Shown piece after piece: positions 1 to 8,585 of a stretch of DNA of 64,000 bases. Origin of the DNA: JALHNI01 sp965229305 (GTDB taxonomy: Bacteria; Acidobacteriota; Terriglobia; Bryobacterales; Bryobacteraceae); assembly GCA_965229305.1 (NCBI GenBank), contig CBDDIZ010000033.1:223615-287614 (forward strand). Reading direction: 5' to 3'. Position numbers and translations under genes: made by a program. Within the stretch, counting starts at the first letter, position 1. Every line of letters begins with the position of its first letter. The notes under the pieces were generated by a model, which saw only the letters and a program-made list of their open reading frames with translations, made no database searches and had not been told where the DNA came from.

Positions 1-575
1 CCGAGCAGATCCGGGGGAAAGAGGTGACGCGGGCGTACTCAATCGCGTCGACGCCGGCGGGAAATCGGTTCGAGCTTTGCCTGAATCTGGTGGCGGACGG
101 CTATTTCTCTCCCTACCTGTTCGCGCTCGAGCCGAAGGGCGAAGTGCCGATGAAGGGTCCGCTGGGGACCTTTGTGCTGCGGGAACCGGTGCGGGACACC
201 ATTCTGGTGGCGACCGGGACGGGGATCGCGCCGATGCGGGGCATCCTGGCGGAGGCCTTGGACCGGCATCCGGAGCGTCAGTTCACCCTGATCTTCGGCG
301 CGCGCTACGAGGCGGGGCTGGTGTATGCGGACGAGTTCCGGGCCTTGGCAGAGCAGCATCGGAATTTCCGGTTCTGGCCGACGCTGACGCGGCCGGGCGA
401 GGAGTGGCAGGGCCGCACAGGCCGGGTGCAGGCGCTGGTGATCCAGGCCGTGGGAGACCGGCTCGATCTCGACGTCTACATCTGCGGGATGAAGGTGATG
501 GTGGACGAGGTGCGGACCTTGCTGAAGGCTCGCGGATTCGACCGGAAGCAGATCATCAGCGAGAAGTACGACTAA
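1..575 (+). CDS. Ferredoxin/flavodoxin-NADP+ reductase-type oxidoreductase, C-terminal part
   Basis: The reading frame is open from the window's left edge (first full codon at base 3), so the start lies outside. The visible 191 residues show the FAD-binding signature RAYSIAS, then an NAD(P)-binding half with the motif VATGTGIAPMRGIL and the late motif YICGMKVMVDEV, which corresponds to the CGxxxM segment of ferredoxin-NADP reductase-like proteins. Such proteins move electrons between NAD(P)H and a ferredoxin, flavodoxin or oxygenase partner through FAD. The N-terminal part is missing, so the exact substrate cannot be told; a phenol hydroxylase- or benzoate dioxygenase-type reductase is also possible. 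The 3' end overlaps the convergent peroxidase gene by 20 bases. Confidence 0.8.
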   Translation, partial: EQIRGKEVTRAYSIASTPAGNRFELCLNLVADGYFSPYLFALEPKGEVPMKGPLGTFVLREPVRDTILVATGTGIAPMRGILAEALDRHPERQFTLIFGARYEAGLVYADEFRALAEQHRNFRFWPTLTRPGEEWQGRTGRVQALVIQAVGDRLDLDVYICGMKVMVDEVRTLLKARGFDRKQIISEKYD

Positions 576-1671
576 GTGAGCCGCCGCCCGGGTGAACGGG
601 CCAGGGGTTGGCGAAGCGGGGGTCCTGAAGGAAGGCTTCGTCCGTGAGGCTGCGGAGAAACGCGACGAGGTCGGCGCGGTTCTGGGGGGTGAGGGGGAAG
701 CCTCGGACCAGAGGGTCTTTCGCGGGATGCAGGCGGCCGATGCCAGCAAAGGGACCGGTGGGAATGGTGCGGCCGCCGGCGGCGTAGTGGTCAATGACGT
801 CTTCGAGGGTGGCGACGCTGCCATCGTGCATGTAGGGGGCGGTGACGGCAATGTTCCGGAGGGTGGGAGCGCGGAATTTGCCGAGGTCCGCGGGGCGACG
901 GGTGTATTCGTAGAGGCCGCGGTTGGGGGCCGGGTACGAGGGTCCGGGGATAAGGTTATACAGACCGGTGTTGTGAAAGGCGGGTAGGGGGCGACTGGCG
1001 ACCGAGGCAGTGGCGTCGCTGAAATTGAAGCCACCGTGGCAGCGAAAACAGGAGGGGCCGCCATCGAGGAAGAAGAGGATCTCGCCGCGCTTGGCCGAGG
1101 CGGAGATGGCCGTTTCGTCACCCTGATAGTGGAAGCGGTCGTACGGAGAGTTCGCGGAGAGGAGGGTGCGCTCGAAGGCAGCGAGGGCGCGGGTGAGGTG
1201 CGCGAGGGTGAAGGGGTGAGGATCGCCAGGGAAGGCGCGGAGGACCAGGGGGCGGTAGGTGGGATCGGTGCGGAGCAAGCGAAGAAAGGCGACCTGCACG
1301 GAGGCGAAGCCGAGTTCGACCGGGTGGGTGGACAGGAGGGGCTTGAGGGCCTGCTCTTCGAGCGAATGAACGGTGGGATCGGCCCAGTTGAAGGCGCTGT
1401 TGTAGGCGAGGTTGACCAGGCTCATCGAACTGCGGGGATGCGACTGGCCGGTGGCACCCCGGGCCTGAGCGCGACCGTCGGTAAAGGCAAGTTCCTGACG
1501 GTGGCAGGTGGCGCAGGAGGTGGTGCCGTTGAGGGAGAGGCGCTGGTCGTAGAACAGGTGGCGGCCGAGTTGGACGAGAGCTTCGTTCGGGGGCGGTCCG
1601 GGTGGAGGCAAGGGACGGGGGAGAGGAGAGGCAGCGAGCAGAGCGGCGGAAAGGACGAGGAGCTTAGTCAT
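556..1671 (-). CDS. Dihaem cytochrome c peroxidase, MauG/CcpA type
   Basis: This 371-residue periplasmic protein begins with a short hydrophobic signal segment (MTKLLVLSAALLAAS). It carries two c-type haem attachment sites, CATCH near residues 53-57 and CFRCH near residues 208-212, which is the pattern and length of the bacterial dihaem peroxidase family. Members reduce hydrogen peroxide with electrons from small cytochromes, or in MauG relatives oxidise a partner protein. The ATG at 1671 was chosen because it begins the signal peptide and overlaps the stop of the upstream gene by 8 bases, indicating translational coupling. The frame is open another 26 residues upstream, but that extension has no signal-like character. 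Confidence 0.88.
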   Translation of the reverse strand: MTKLLVLSAALLAASPLPRPLPPPGPPPNEALVQLGRHLFYDQRLSLNGTTSCATCHRQELAFTDGRAQARGATGQSHPRSSMSLVNLAYNSAFNWADPTVHSLEEQALKPLLSTHPVELGFASVQVAFLRLLRTDPTYRPLVLRAFPGDPHPFTLAHLTRALAAFERTLLSANSPYDRFHYQGDETAISASAKRGEILFFLDGGPSCFRCHGGFNFSDATASVASRPLPAFHNTGLYNLIPGPSYPAPNRGLYEYTRRPADLGKFRAPTLRNIAVTAPYMHDGSVATLEDVIDHYAAGGRTIPTGPFAGIGRLHPAKDPLVRGFPLTPQNRADLVAFLRSLTDEAFLQDPRFANPWPVHPGGGSLSRTSR

Positions 1672-3310
1672 GACGCCCGCAGTGGATCTGCACGACATTG
1701 GACAGGGCGCCGTCCGCAGTGAGAAAGACTTCCACTTCGCCCCGCCCAATCAGCGCGTCGGGCAGGCGGACGGTGATCTGATCCCGGCCATCCTGGGACA
1801 TAGGGCCGTAGCTATCGACAGGGACAGGGAGGCCATCGACGGTCACGCGGAGCGCTGATTTCGCACTGGTGAAGCGGAAGCCGGAGCCTTCCAGCCGAAG
1901 GGTGGTGACGGCTTGAGGGGTCAGCGGAATGGGATTGGTGCGGCAACCAGTCTTGGTGCAGGCACCGGCCGCGAGACGCGCGGTATGGCCATCAGAGAAG
2001 CGTTGATGGATCTGGGCGATGGCGGGGCCACGACCGTCGGCGGGCAAGGTCCAGAGGGCGGGAGCCACGTCGGCGATGATGATGCGGCTGCGACTGAGAG
2101 AGCCGTCGGAGCGAAGGACGGCGACTTCGGCTGGTCCGGGGGCAGAAGCCGAGGGGATGAGGCCGTTGACGCTGGCCCAGCCGGCGCCGGTCCAGAAGAG
2201 GGGGGCGAGGCGGGCGACACCGCGAGAGTCCGTTACGCGGAGGGAGATGTTGCCGAGGCGAGTGGGCCGGGGAGTGCCGCGAGCGGTGAGTTCCTGGTCG
2301 GCGAGGATGCGGCCGTAGGTGCTGAAGTTGGCGCCGCGAGCAATCACTAAGCCGCCGCCGGGCTGATTGACGGTGAAGATGCCAAGGGGGTTGGCGTCCC
2401 AGAGATGGGAGAGGAGACTGAGGCCGATGCCGGAGTTGGCAGCGGGTTGGCCACAGGTCCAGCCGGGATCGAGCTTCGACCAGTTGTAGCCGCCGAAGTG
2501 ATCGATGAGGAAGCCGCGATCGAGCGTGGAGATGGTCCAGGAGAGGCGGTGGTCGTCGAAGAAGCGGAGAAGCTGGTGAAGAAGGTCAGCGGCTGGTTCG
2601 GGATCGGAAGGGAAGGCGGCGCACTCGGGCCCGGGATGGGCGAAGTCCGGATCGAGGCCATCGACCAGGACGGGGCGCTGAGCGGCGAGGGCGGTGAGGC
2701 GGGTTCGGTCGGCGTCGAGTGTGGTGTAAGAGGGCCGGAACTCGTAGAGCAGTTGAGTGTCCGGTACGGGCGGCGCGTCGGGCGAGAGGAGGACGGGCTG
2801 CGTGGCGCCGGCTTGGCGGACGGACGGGAGGGCGGCAGACTGGGAGCCGAGGGCGAAGAAGACATCAGGATCGGCGCGGAAGTCGGTGGCGCAGCGGGTC
2901 CAGAAGGAGAGAGGCACGTGAGGCTCGGCCGGCTCGAGGATGGCCAGCAGTTCGAAGGTATGGAGGCGGGCGACGGTGTCGTGAACGAGTTGGCGGTAAG
3001 CGGCGCTGGCTTCGTAGAGGGGCGCGTGAAGCGGAAGCCGGGCAGCGTTGAGGTTGAGCCGCTGACGGAGGGTAACGAGAGTGGTCCCGGAGAAGGGGCC
3101 GAACTCACCGGGGGCCGGGGTGGGGGTGAAGGGCAACGGGGGAAAGCGCGTGCCACGGAGCAGGTAGGGGCGGTCCTGGCGGTTGAGGAGGCGGGGTCCG
3201 GCGACGCGATAGGGTCCGGCCGGCGCCGGAGTCACTGCGGGATGGGCCAGGCCGGCGGGAGCCGACAGGACCAGACAGAGAAGGCCAAGCGAGCGTTTCG
3301 CCCAATCCAC
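1664..3310 (-). CDS. Secreted glycoside-hydrolase-like protein with Solibacter-type C-terminal domain
   Basis: This 548-residue protein has an N-terminal signal peptide ending near AGLAHP. The first 300 residues resemble a cellulase/GH5-type TIM barrel: an LLRGTRF start, then an NAARLPL strand and a late GGYNWSKLDPGW segment. This family call is tentative and the catalytic glutamates were not placed. The last 230 residues match the domain common in Solibacter relatives (TIGR03437-like): FWTGAGWASVNGLIPSA, then PAEVAVLRSDG, and a final adhesive beta domain. The GTG start at 3310 follows TATACT by 6 bases, so the transcript could be leaderless; no clear -35 box is visible. It is coupled to the peroxidase gene, which may act on or beside this exported protein. 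Confidence 0.65.
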   Translation of the reverse strand: MDWAKRSLGLLCLVLSAPAGLAHPAVTPAPAGPYRVAGPRLLNRQDRPYLLRGTRFPPLPFTPTPAPGEFGPFSGTTLVTLRQRLNLNAARLPLHAPLYEASAAYRQLVHDTVARLHTFELLAILEPAEPHVPLSFWTRCATDFRADPDVFFALGSQSAALPSVRQAGATQPVLLSPDAPPVPDTQLLYEFRPSYTTLDADRTRLTALAAQRPVLVDGLDPDFAHPGPECAAFPSDPEPAADLLHQLLRFFDDHRLSWTISTLDRGFLIDHFGGYNWSKLDPGWTCGQPAANSGIGLSLLSHLWDANPLGIFTVNQPGGGLVIARGANFSTYGRILADQELTARGTPRPTRLGNISLRVTDSRGVARLAPLFWTGAGWASVNGLIPSASAPGPAEVAVLRSDGSLSRSRIIIADVAPALWTLPADGRGPAIAQIHQRFSDGHTARLAAGACTKTGCRTNPIPLTPQAVTTLRLEGSGFRFTSAKSALRVTVDGLPVPVDSYGPMSQDGRDQITVRLPDALIGRGEVEVFLTADGALSNVVQIHCGRHD

Positions 3311-3437
3311 GAGCCCAGTATACGTTGGCGAGTTTGGCGGTCCGTGTTACATGGTGCGACCTTGCGCGGGGTCTGGTGGAGCACGCCGATGCTAGAATCA
3401 AGGCGCAGACGCGTCCGACTTTCTGCACGAGGTACAC

Positions 3438-5321
3438 ATGATGGTTCGGACCGCGCTTCTCATCCTTCTCACGCTGGCCGCCCGGGCTTCCGAAGGACCC
3501 ACGGTGTATGTGGGCGACCGCAGCGAGCATCGCATCCAAGCGGTGGCGACTGACACTTCGGGAAACACTTACGTTGCCGGCTCCCGCGTCGTGAACATGG
3601 CGACGGCCGAGCCCTTCGTCGCCAAGCTCGACCCGGCCAACAATCGCCTCTGGATTCGATACTTTCCGGGAAACGGCTCGGGCGCCGGCACGGCGGTGGC
3701 GGCGGACCGCGACGGCAACGTGTATTTGGCAGGGTCCACGACTTCGACCAATCTCGCGTTGCGCAGTCCGCTGCAGGCGACACCGGGCGGAGGGTTCCTC
3801 AGTCAGCTCGCGGCGAACGGCGAGGTATTGTGGACCAGCTACTACGGTGCGACTTCCACCGGGCTGACCTCGGTGGCAGCAGCGTCCGATGGCACGCTCG
3901 TGGTCGGCGGATCGACGACAACCAATGGTCCCTCGGCGTTGCAAACGGCCTTTGCCGCCAAGATCGAGGTGACCGCGGGCCGCGTGGTTTGGGAGCAGCG
4001 CTTCACCGGGACCCAAGTGGCTTGCTCCGGCGGAAGCAGTTGCTTTCTCTCGGCGCGAGGCAGCGACACGCGCATCGCGCTCGATGCGGTGGGGAACGTT
4101 TACGCCGGCGGCAACACCAACACAACAGACTTCCCCACCACGACGGGCGCGTACCTCCCGACGGGCTACGGACCATATCTTCGCAAGTTCTCGCCTAACG
4201 GCACGCTGCTCTGGTCAACGTACCTGAGCAACAGTCGCGAGGGGGTCGGGACGATTGCCTTCCCCTCCGACACGCTTACCGGGCTGTTCGTGGGGCCGGA
4301 CGGCGGCGTTTACGTAACAGGCAATGCCCGCGGAAACTGGAAGACCACGCCGGGCGCCTACCAGTCGACTTACAACGGCTCGGGACGGCCGATCCCCTAC
4401 GCGGCCAAGATCAACTCCACGGGCACGGCCCTGATGTACTCCACCTTTCTTGGCCACCCCTTCGGTACAGCGACGGCGATTACCGTGAACAATGTCGGCA
4501 TCGCGACGGTCGGCGGGACGGAGGACTTCCTCACGACGCTAAACACGGCAGGCACCGCGGTGGTTTCCGACGTCACCTATCCCCTGGGGGCCCGCGGGGC
4601 GGGGATCGTCGTCGATGCGAAAGGCGTGCTGCATGCGGCCGGTCCGCTCGGAATCGTGACGAACATCGAGCAGTCCACTCCCCCCTCCGGAATGGCGGGC
4701 GTCGCCAACGCCGCAGGTGGCCCGATCAACGGGCGGATCGCGCCGGGCGAGTTGATCTCGATTTACGGCTGGAGTCTCGGCGAGCAGGTGTTTCTCGATG
4801 AATTGCCGATGCCGGTGCTTTACGCGTCGGCCACGCAGATCAATGCGGTGGTGCCGTTCGCGACGGGTGCGCGAGAGCGAGCGGTCCTCACCGTCCGGCG
4901 GGCCGGTAACGAAGTGGCACGCGCCGTGGTGGCGTTGACCCCGGCGCTGCCCGAAGTCTTCCGGACAGCCACCGGCTCGGCCGCGGCGCTCAATCAGGAT
5001 GGCACCGTCAATTCTGAAAATCATCCGGCCGAGGCGGGTAGTGTCGTATCCATTTGGGGCACCGGCGCCCCGAACTGGCCCGCCGGCAGTCGCGAGGGAA
5101 CGGCGAATCCGACGGATCGCCTGATTTTGCTGCCACTCGAGGCGTCCGTCAACAGCTTGACGCCGAGTGGGGCGACTCTCTTCGCTGGCGCCGCGCCGGG
5201 ACTGCCCGCGGGCGTTTTCCAGATCAACCTCCGCCTGCCGGCGACCAGCGGCCCGCAGTCGGTTTACGTGCTCGCCGGCGGGGAGAGCAGTGCTCCGGTG
5301 ACGGTGTACGTCGCCCGATGA
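3438..5321 (+). CDS. Secreted SBBP-repeat beta-propeller protein with Solibacter-type C-terminal domain
   Basis: This protein of 627 residues has a signal peptide (MMVRTALLILLTLAARAS). It is followed by repeated strands of the SBBP type: GNTYVAGS, GNVYLAGST, GNVYAGGNTNTTDFPTT and GGVYVTGN, each a beta-propeller blade. Residues from about 415 to the end form the C-terminal domain typical of Solibacter proteins: a VANAAGG start, then APGELISIYG, ATQINAVVPF and GAAPGLPAGVFQINLRLP. GAGG sits 5 bases before the first of two adjacent ATG codons at 3438. The protein is probably exported or on the cell surface; the ligand is unknown. It is divergent from the glycosidase gene, with a 127-base intergenic region between them. 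Confidence 0.85.
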   Translation: MMVRTALLILLTLAARASEGPTVYVGDRSEHRIQAVATDTSGNTYVAGSRVVNMATAEPFVAKLDPANNRLWIRYFPGNGSGAGTAVAADRDGNVYLAGSTTSTNLALRSPLQATPGGGFLSQLAANGEVLWTSYYGATSTGLTSVAAASDGTLVVGGSTTTNGPSALQTAFAAKIEVTAGRVVWEQRFTGTQVACSGGSSCFLSARGSDTRIALDAVGNVYAGGNTNTTDFPTTTGAYLPTGYGPYLRKFSPNGTLLWSTYLSNSREGVGTIAFPSDTLTGLFVGPDGGVYVTGNARGNWKTTPGAYQSTYNGSGRPIPYAAKINSTGTALMYSTFLGHPFGTATAITVNNVGIATVGGTEDFLTTLNTAGTAVVSDVTYPLGARGAGIVVDAKGVLHAAGPLGIVTNIEQSTPPSGMAGVANAAGGPINGRIAPGELISIYGWSLGEQVFLDELPMPVLYASATQINAVVPFATGARERAVLTVRRAGNEVARAVVALTPALPEVFRTATGSAAALNQDGTVNSENHPAEAGSVVSIWGTGAPNWPAGSREGTANPTDRLILLPLEASVNSLTPSGATLFAGAAPGLPAGVFQINLRLPATSGPQSVYVLAGGESSAPVTVYVAR

Positions 5322-5660
5322 ACTGAGCGGGCGGGCGACCGAGACTTGCTTTCAGTTTTGAAAACGGGCATGAGGCGATTGGCTCGCCCAGGGGGATGAC
5401 AAAGGGGAGCGGAAGGCAGGATCGCCGGAGCCCGAACGGAGAGGCGCCCTCGGACTAACTGACTTTCGATTTTAAAAGATCCGGCGGAGCGGGCTGAACA
5501 GACCCAGGTCGAGACGGCCGCTACGCGCTACGAAGAAGGATGAGGTTTATCAGGCAACCACGGGGCGGACGGCGCCGCGAAGGTCCGAGGAAATGCTCGG
5601 GTTACCCGGGAACCTGAGAGGCGAGATCGTTTGTTTTGAGCGAGATCGCCGGGTTTGTTT
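5322..5660. other. Intergenic stretch without a recognisable gene
   Basis: No open frame with coding character, RNA gene or clear terminator was seen. The right end (about 5628-5675) is unusually T-rich for this genome and lies just past the stop codon of the minus-strand gene at 5661. Two similar short AT-rich words occur, TTTCAGTTTTGAAAA near 5350 and TTTCGATTTTAAAA near 5463. Confidence 0.5.
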
Positions 5661-6059
5661 TTAATTTTTATATTTCTTTTTGAAGGCGGGGTCGACGAGG
5701 TGGTCGGGGGTGTCGAGGTCGGCGGGGTGGGGATTGCGCCAGCCGCGGTGGGCGTTGACGGTGTCGGTGACGGCTTGGGAGACCTCGTCGAAGACGTCTT
5801 CGTGATGTTCGAGGACGCGGATGATGGCGTCGTTGATGAGGGGCCAGAGATGGTCCTGGGGCGGGGAGAAAGTCGGGTGGCTTTTGACCAGGATGAGGCG
5901 GTGGTCGGGGTGCTTTTGTTTGAGCTCTTCTTCGTCGGCGCGGCGGCGGGCGTCGCAAAGGGCTTTCCATTGGGCGGCGGGAAGCTGGGTCCAGTTTCGG
6001 CCGGCGTGGTGGTTGGGCACGGGGATTGAGTAGTAATCGATGTCGGTGTAAGCAGTCAT
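5661..6059 (-). CDS. Conserved-looking hypothetical protein
   Basis: A 132-residue soluble protein with no signal peptide or membrane segment and no recognised domain. It begins TAYTDIDYYSIPVPNHHAGRNW and is rich in His, Asp and Pro. A strong AGGAGG lies 8 bases before the ATG at 6059; a GTG at 6062 is the alternative start. The perfect ribosome binding site and lack of a competing frame support a real gene. It borders the accessory region and is divergent from the RAYT gene. Confidence 0.6.
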   Translation of the reverse strand: MTAYTDIDYYSIPVPNHHAGRNWTQLPAAQWKALCDARRRADEEELKQKHPDHRLILVKSHPTFSPPQDHLWPLINDAIIRVLEHHEDVFDEVSQAVTDTVNAHRGWRNPHPADLDTPDHLVDPAFKKKYKN

Positions 6060-6251
6060 CACAGAGTCCTCCTGGCATGAGAGTAGCAGGGGTGGTTATG
6101 TTTTCTGGGCGAGTTTTGGGTGGTTGCGTTTTGTTTGGTTAGAGTTACGGGGATTGAATTGGTTGTGATCAGAGTTGGGGCCCCGCATCGGGGACGGGGT
6201 GGTGCCCGCAAAAGAGTTGAGATTTTTGGGGGCGGGAAACCACTAGTTGGT

Positions 6252-6809
6252 ATGCGTGGTTTGCGTAATTTTCAGCCGGGACGGTTGTATGGGATTACTC
6301 AGCGGGGGAATAAGGGCCAGTGGGTTTGCCGGGATGCGGAGGACTTCGGGCGGTCGTTCGAACTGATGCGGAAGTCAACGGCGCGGTATGGCGTCAAGGT
6401 GCATGGGTGGTGTCTCTTACACAATCATGGGCATTGGATTTTTGAGGCTTCCGATGCGGAGTCGATTTCGAATGCGATGCGGGATATGCAGGGTCAGTTT
6501 TCTCGGTATCTGAACCAGAAGTATCGGGGGGCGCCGTGGTTGTTGTTTGGGTCGCTGGGGGGATCGCGGCGGCGCAAACGGGGGTGGACGCGCTACTTGC
6601 GCGCGGGGCCGACGAACTGGTCGCCGCGGTTCGATGCGCAGTTGTTGAGCGACTTGGGGTTTAAGTCGTTTTTGCGGTACGTGGAACTGAATCCGGTGCG
6701 GGCGAAGTTGGTGGGGTCGGCGGAGCGTTGGGCTTGGTCGAGCGCGCGGGCGCATGTGGAGGGTGTGGATCCGACGGGTGTGTTGTGTTTTGAGCAGTTT
6801 ACGCGGTGA
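6252..6809 (+). CDS. REP-associated tyrosine transposase (RAYT, Y1/IS200-like), interrupted by an in-frame stop
   Basis: The 185-residue product carries the HUH nuclease motif in HNHGHWIF, the SRYLNQKY segment with the candidate nucleophilic tyrosine, and the C-terminal signature LRYVELNPVRAKLVGSAERW. These are typical of RAYTs, single-stranded DNA nucleases that mobilise REP sequences. The frame is open to 6120, but homology-like sequence starts at the ATG at 6252. After the TGA at 6807-6809 the same frame continues without a shift to 6959. It encodes a tail (LDWGAFLRAPIEAEK, then VWNRPAWMLEVAKEVVGR) matching the usual RAYT C-terminus, so the TGA looks like a nonsense mutation in a longer gene of about 235 codons. 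A remnant of a second copy lies at 19436-19690. Confidence 0.82.
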   Translation: MRGLRNFQPGRLYGITQRGNKGQWVCRDAEDFGRSFELMRKSTARYGVKVHGWCLLHNHGHWIFEASDAESISNAMRDMQGQFSRYLNQKYRGAPWLLFGSLGGSRRRKRGWTRYLRAGPTNWSPRFDAQLLSDLGFKSFLRYVELNPVRAKLVGSAERWAWSSARAHVEGVDPTGVLCFEQFTR

Positions 6810-6812
6810 TCG

Positions 6813-7126
6813 TTGGATTGGGGGGCGTTTTTGCGGGCGCCGATCGAGGCGGAGAAGGTGGCGGCGGCTTGGGAACGGGTGCGGTCGGGGTCGGTGTGGA
6901 ATCGGCCGGCGTGGATGCTGGAGGTCGCGAAGGAGGTCGTCGGGCGGGCCGTGGGCTGAGTTTGGGGTCTTAGCTCTGGAGGCGTGGCCGGGTGGATGTG
7001 GCGGTGGCGAGCTAGGGTTGCGGTCGGTGGACAATTGGCGGCAGGTGGGCCGTGGGGGCGGTCGGTGCCCTCGCTTGCGTCGACGGTCCCCGCATTGGCG
7101 TCTGTTTTCTGGTGCTGTTTTCTGGT
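6813..7126 (+). repeat. RAYT tail and downstream conserved block, copy A
   Basis: This stretch is nearly identical to 19544-19848. It covers the last 49 codons of the RAYT gene and about 165 bases of non-coding sequence ending in TTTTCTGGTG, directly against the short repeat array that starts at 7128. The non-coding part is conserved as well as the coding tail, so it was probably copied as part of one mobile unit. Confidence 0.8.
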
Positions 7127-7127
7127 G

Positions 7128-7280
7128 CCGGACATGGCCTACGTCGGTGCCGGACATGGCCTACGTCCCGGACATGGCCTACGTCGCCGGACATGGCCTA
7201 CGCCCCGGACATGGCCTACGCCGCCTACGCCGGACATGGCCTACGGGACATGGCCTACGCCCCCGGACATGGCCTACGCC
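7128..7280 (-). repeat. GTAG-type short repeat array 1 (about 8 units)
   Basis: About eight direct copies of CCGGACATGGCCTACG are separated by 0-9 variable bases (TCGGTG, TC, TCG, CC and similar). On the minus strand each unit reads GTAGGCCATGTCCGG: GTAG followed by a short GCC...GGC hairpin, the layout of REP sequences recognised by RAYT enzymes. It follows the RAYT copy A block without a gap. Its right end was hit by the IS3 element at 7281, and the last CGCC of the array is the target duplication. The stem is only three base pairs, so the structure is weak. Confidence 0.85.
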
Positions 7281-7349
7281 TGACCTGTCCGGAAAATCCG
7301 TCCACCTAAACTAGAGTTTCCAACAAAACCTTCCTGCCTGTCCTTCGCC

Positions 7350-8285
7350 CTATATTTCAGCTTCGGGCTGCGGAATCGCCGGCGAGTCAAGGCCGCGCGG
7401 AAGCGCGCCCGCAGGGTTGCCTTGAGTCGTTGGGGATTCCGCGGTATCAGTCTGTTTGGGGGCGAAGGACAGCCTCGCGATAAAGTCGCGGGGCGCGAGG
7501 TTGCCGAGCGCGCTATGCGGCCGCTCGACGTTGTAATGCCGCCGCCACTCACCGATGATCAGCCGGGCCTGGCTCATCCTCGAGAAAGCATGTAAGTTCA
7601 GACATTCATCGCGCAATCGCCCATTGAAGCTCTCGACGTGCCCGTTCTGCATCGGTCGACCCGGCTGGATATAAAGCAGCCGAATCTGCTGCTCCTGACA
7701 CCACTTCGTCAACGCCCGCGAAACGAACTCGGGCCCGTTGTCACAGATCACTTCCTCGGGACGCTCGCCTCGTTGCTCGACCAAGCGCGCCAGCGCGCGC
7801 TTTACCCGTTCACCCGACAAACTAAGATCGATCTCCAGCGACAAACATTCGCGCGTAAATACGTCGATGATCACCAGTACGCGAAACGGCCGGCCATCAT
7901 TCAATCGATCAGCCACAAAGTCCATGGCCCAGCGTTGATTGGGCCGATGGATACACGTTGCGGCGAGTTTCGGCCGCACCAGTCGCTTGCGTAAGCGCCG
8001 CTTCACCTGCAGGCGCTCCTCGCGCCAGATCCGGCTCACGCGATGTCGGCCGACTAAGTGTTTCTCGGCTTTGAGTAACTCCCAAATACGACGCAGGCCC
8101 CAACGCGGATGCTCCTGCGCCAAGGCGCGGATGCGCAGGCGCAGCGGCTTGCTCCGATCGGGTCGGCGCTGATAACGATACGTGGCTCGCGGCACCACCA
8201 TCAGCCTGCAGGCGTGACGTTCGCTGGTTGCATACTCGTCCAGCACATACGTCACGGCCGCTCTCTGCTCCGCAGGCTTCACCAC
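7350..8285 (-). CDS. IS3-family transposase OrfB (DDE integrase-like)
   Basis: This is the catalytic part, 311 residues. It has an HTH_21-like segment (HPRWGLRRIWELL), then an rve integrase core with the DDE residues in WAMDFVAD, CDNGPEF and NGHVESFNGRLRDE. OrfB begins in the -1 frame relative to OrfA. The A6G run at 8285-8291 is a typical site for programmed -1 frameshifting that makes the OrfAB fusion transposase. The last 40 residues after the core are unusual low-complexity sequence extending close to the left inverted repeat. Confidence 0.95.
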   Translation of the reverse strand: MVKPAEQRAAVTYVLDEYATSERHACRLMVVPRATYRYQRRPDRSKPLRLRIRALAQEHPRWGLRRIWELLKAEKHLVGRHRVSRIWREERLQVKRRLRKRLVRPKLAATCIHRPNQRWAMDFVADRLNDGRPFRVLVIIDVFTRECLSLEIDLSLSGERVKRALARLVEQRGERPEEVICDNGPEFVSRALTKWCQEQQIRLLYIQPGRPMQNGHVESFNGRLRDECLNLHAFSRMSQARLIIGEWRRHYNVERPHSALGNLAPRDFIARLSFAPKQTDTAESPTTQGNPAGALPRGLDSPAIPQPEAEI

Positions 8286-8545
8286 TTTTTTGAGACCACG
8301 TCCTTCAGGATGCGATTGTCGAGCGACAGCTCCGCCACCAGCACCTTCAGCTTCTGGTTCTCCTCCTCCAGCGCCTTCAAGCGCTTCGCATCACTCACTT
8401 CCAGCCCGCCGTACTTCGATCGCCAGGCGTAGAACGTCGCCGGGCTGATCCCCTGCTCCCGGCACAGATCTTCCGTCTTCCGACCACCCTCAGCTTGCCT
8501 CAAGATCGCGACGATTTGCTCCTCGCTGAACCGACTCTTCTTCAC
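8279..8545 (-). CDS. IS3-family transposase OrfA (helix-turn-helix)
   Basis: This 88-residue protein is the DNA-binding subunit of the element. It starts KKSRFSEEQIVAILRQ with a helix-turn-helix (LCREQGISPATFYAWRSKYGG), followed by a leucine-zipper coiled coil (LKALEEENQKLKVLVAELSL). Both are hallmarks of IS3-family OrfA. It overlaps the start of OrfB, with the A6G slippery run near its 3' end. Confidence 0.95.
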   Translation of the reverse strand: MKKSRFSEEQIVAILRQAEGGRKTEDLCREQGISPATFYAWRSKYGGLEVSDAKRLKALEEENQKLKVLVAELSLDNRILKDVVSKKW

Positions 8546-8585
8546 CGTCTCTGTCCTCCTTCTCCTTCAAGGTTTCCAGTTTACG

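Noticed and set aside
6807..6809. Selenocysteine or read-through at the TGA in the RAYT gene
   Set aside because: No SECIS-like hairpin directly after the TGA, and the catalytic residues lie elsewhere. A nonsense mutation is simpler.
6417..7157. Long minus-strand open frames over the RAYT gene and array 1
   Set aside because: They are Arg/Pro/His-rich shadows of the plus-strand RAYT gene, and the repeats read as MSGT...GHVR by chance. No ribosome binding site.
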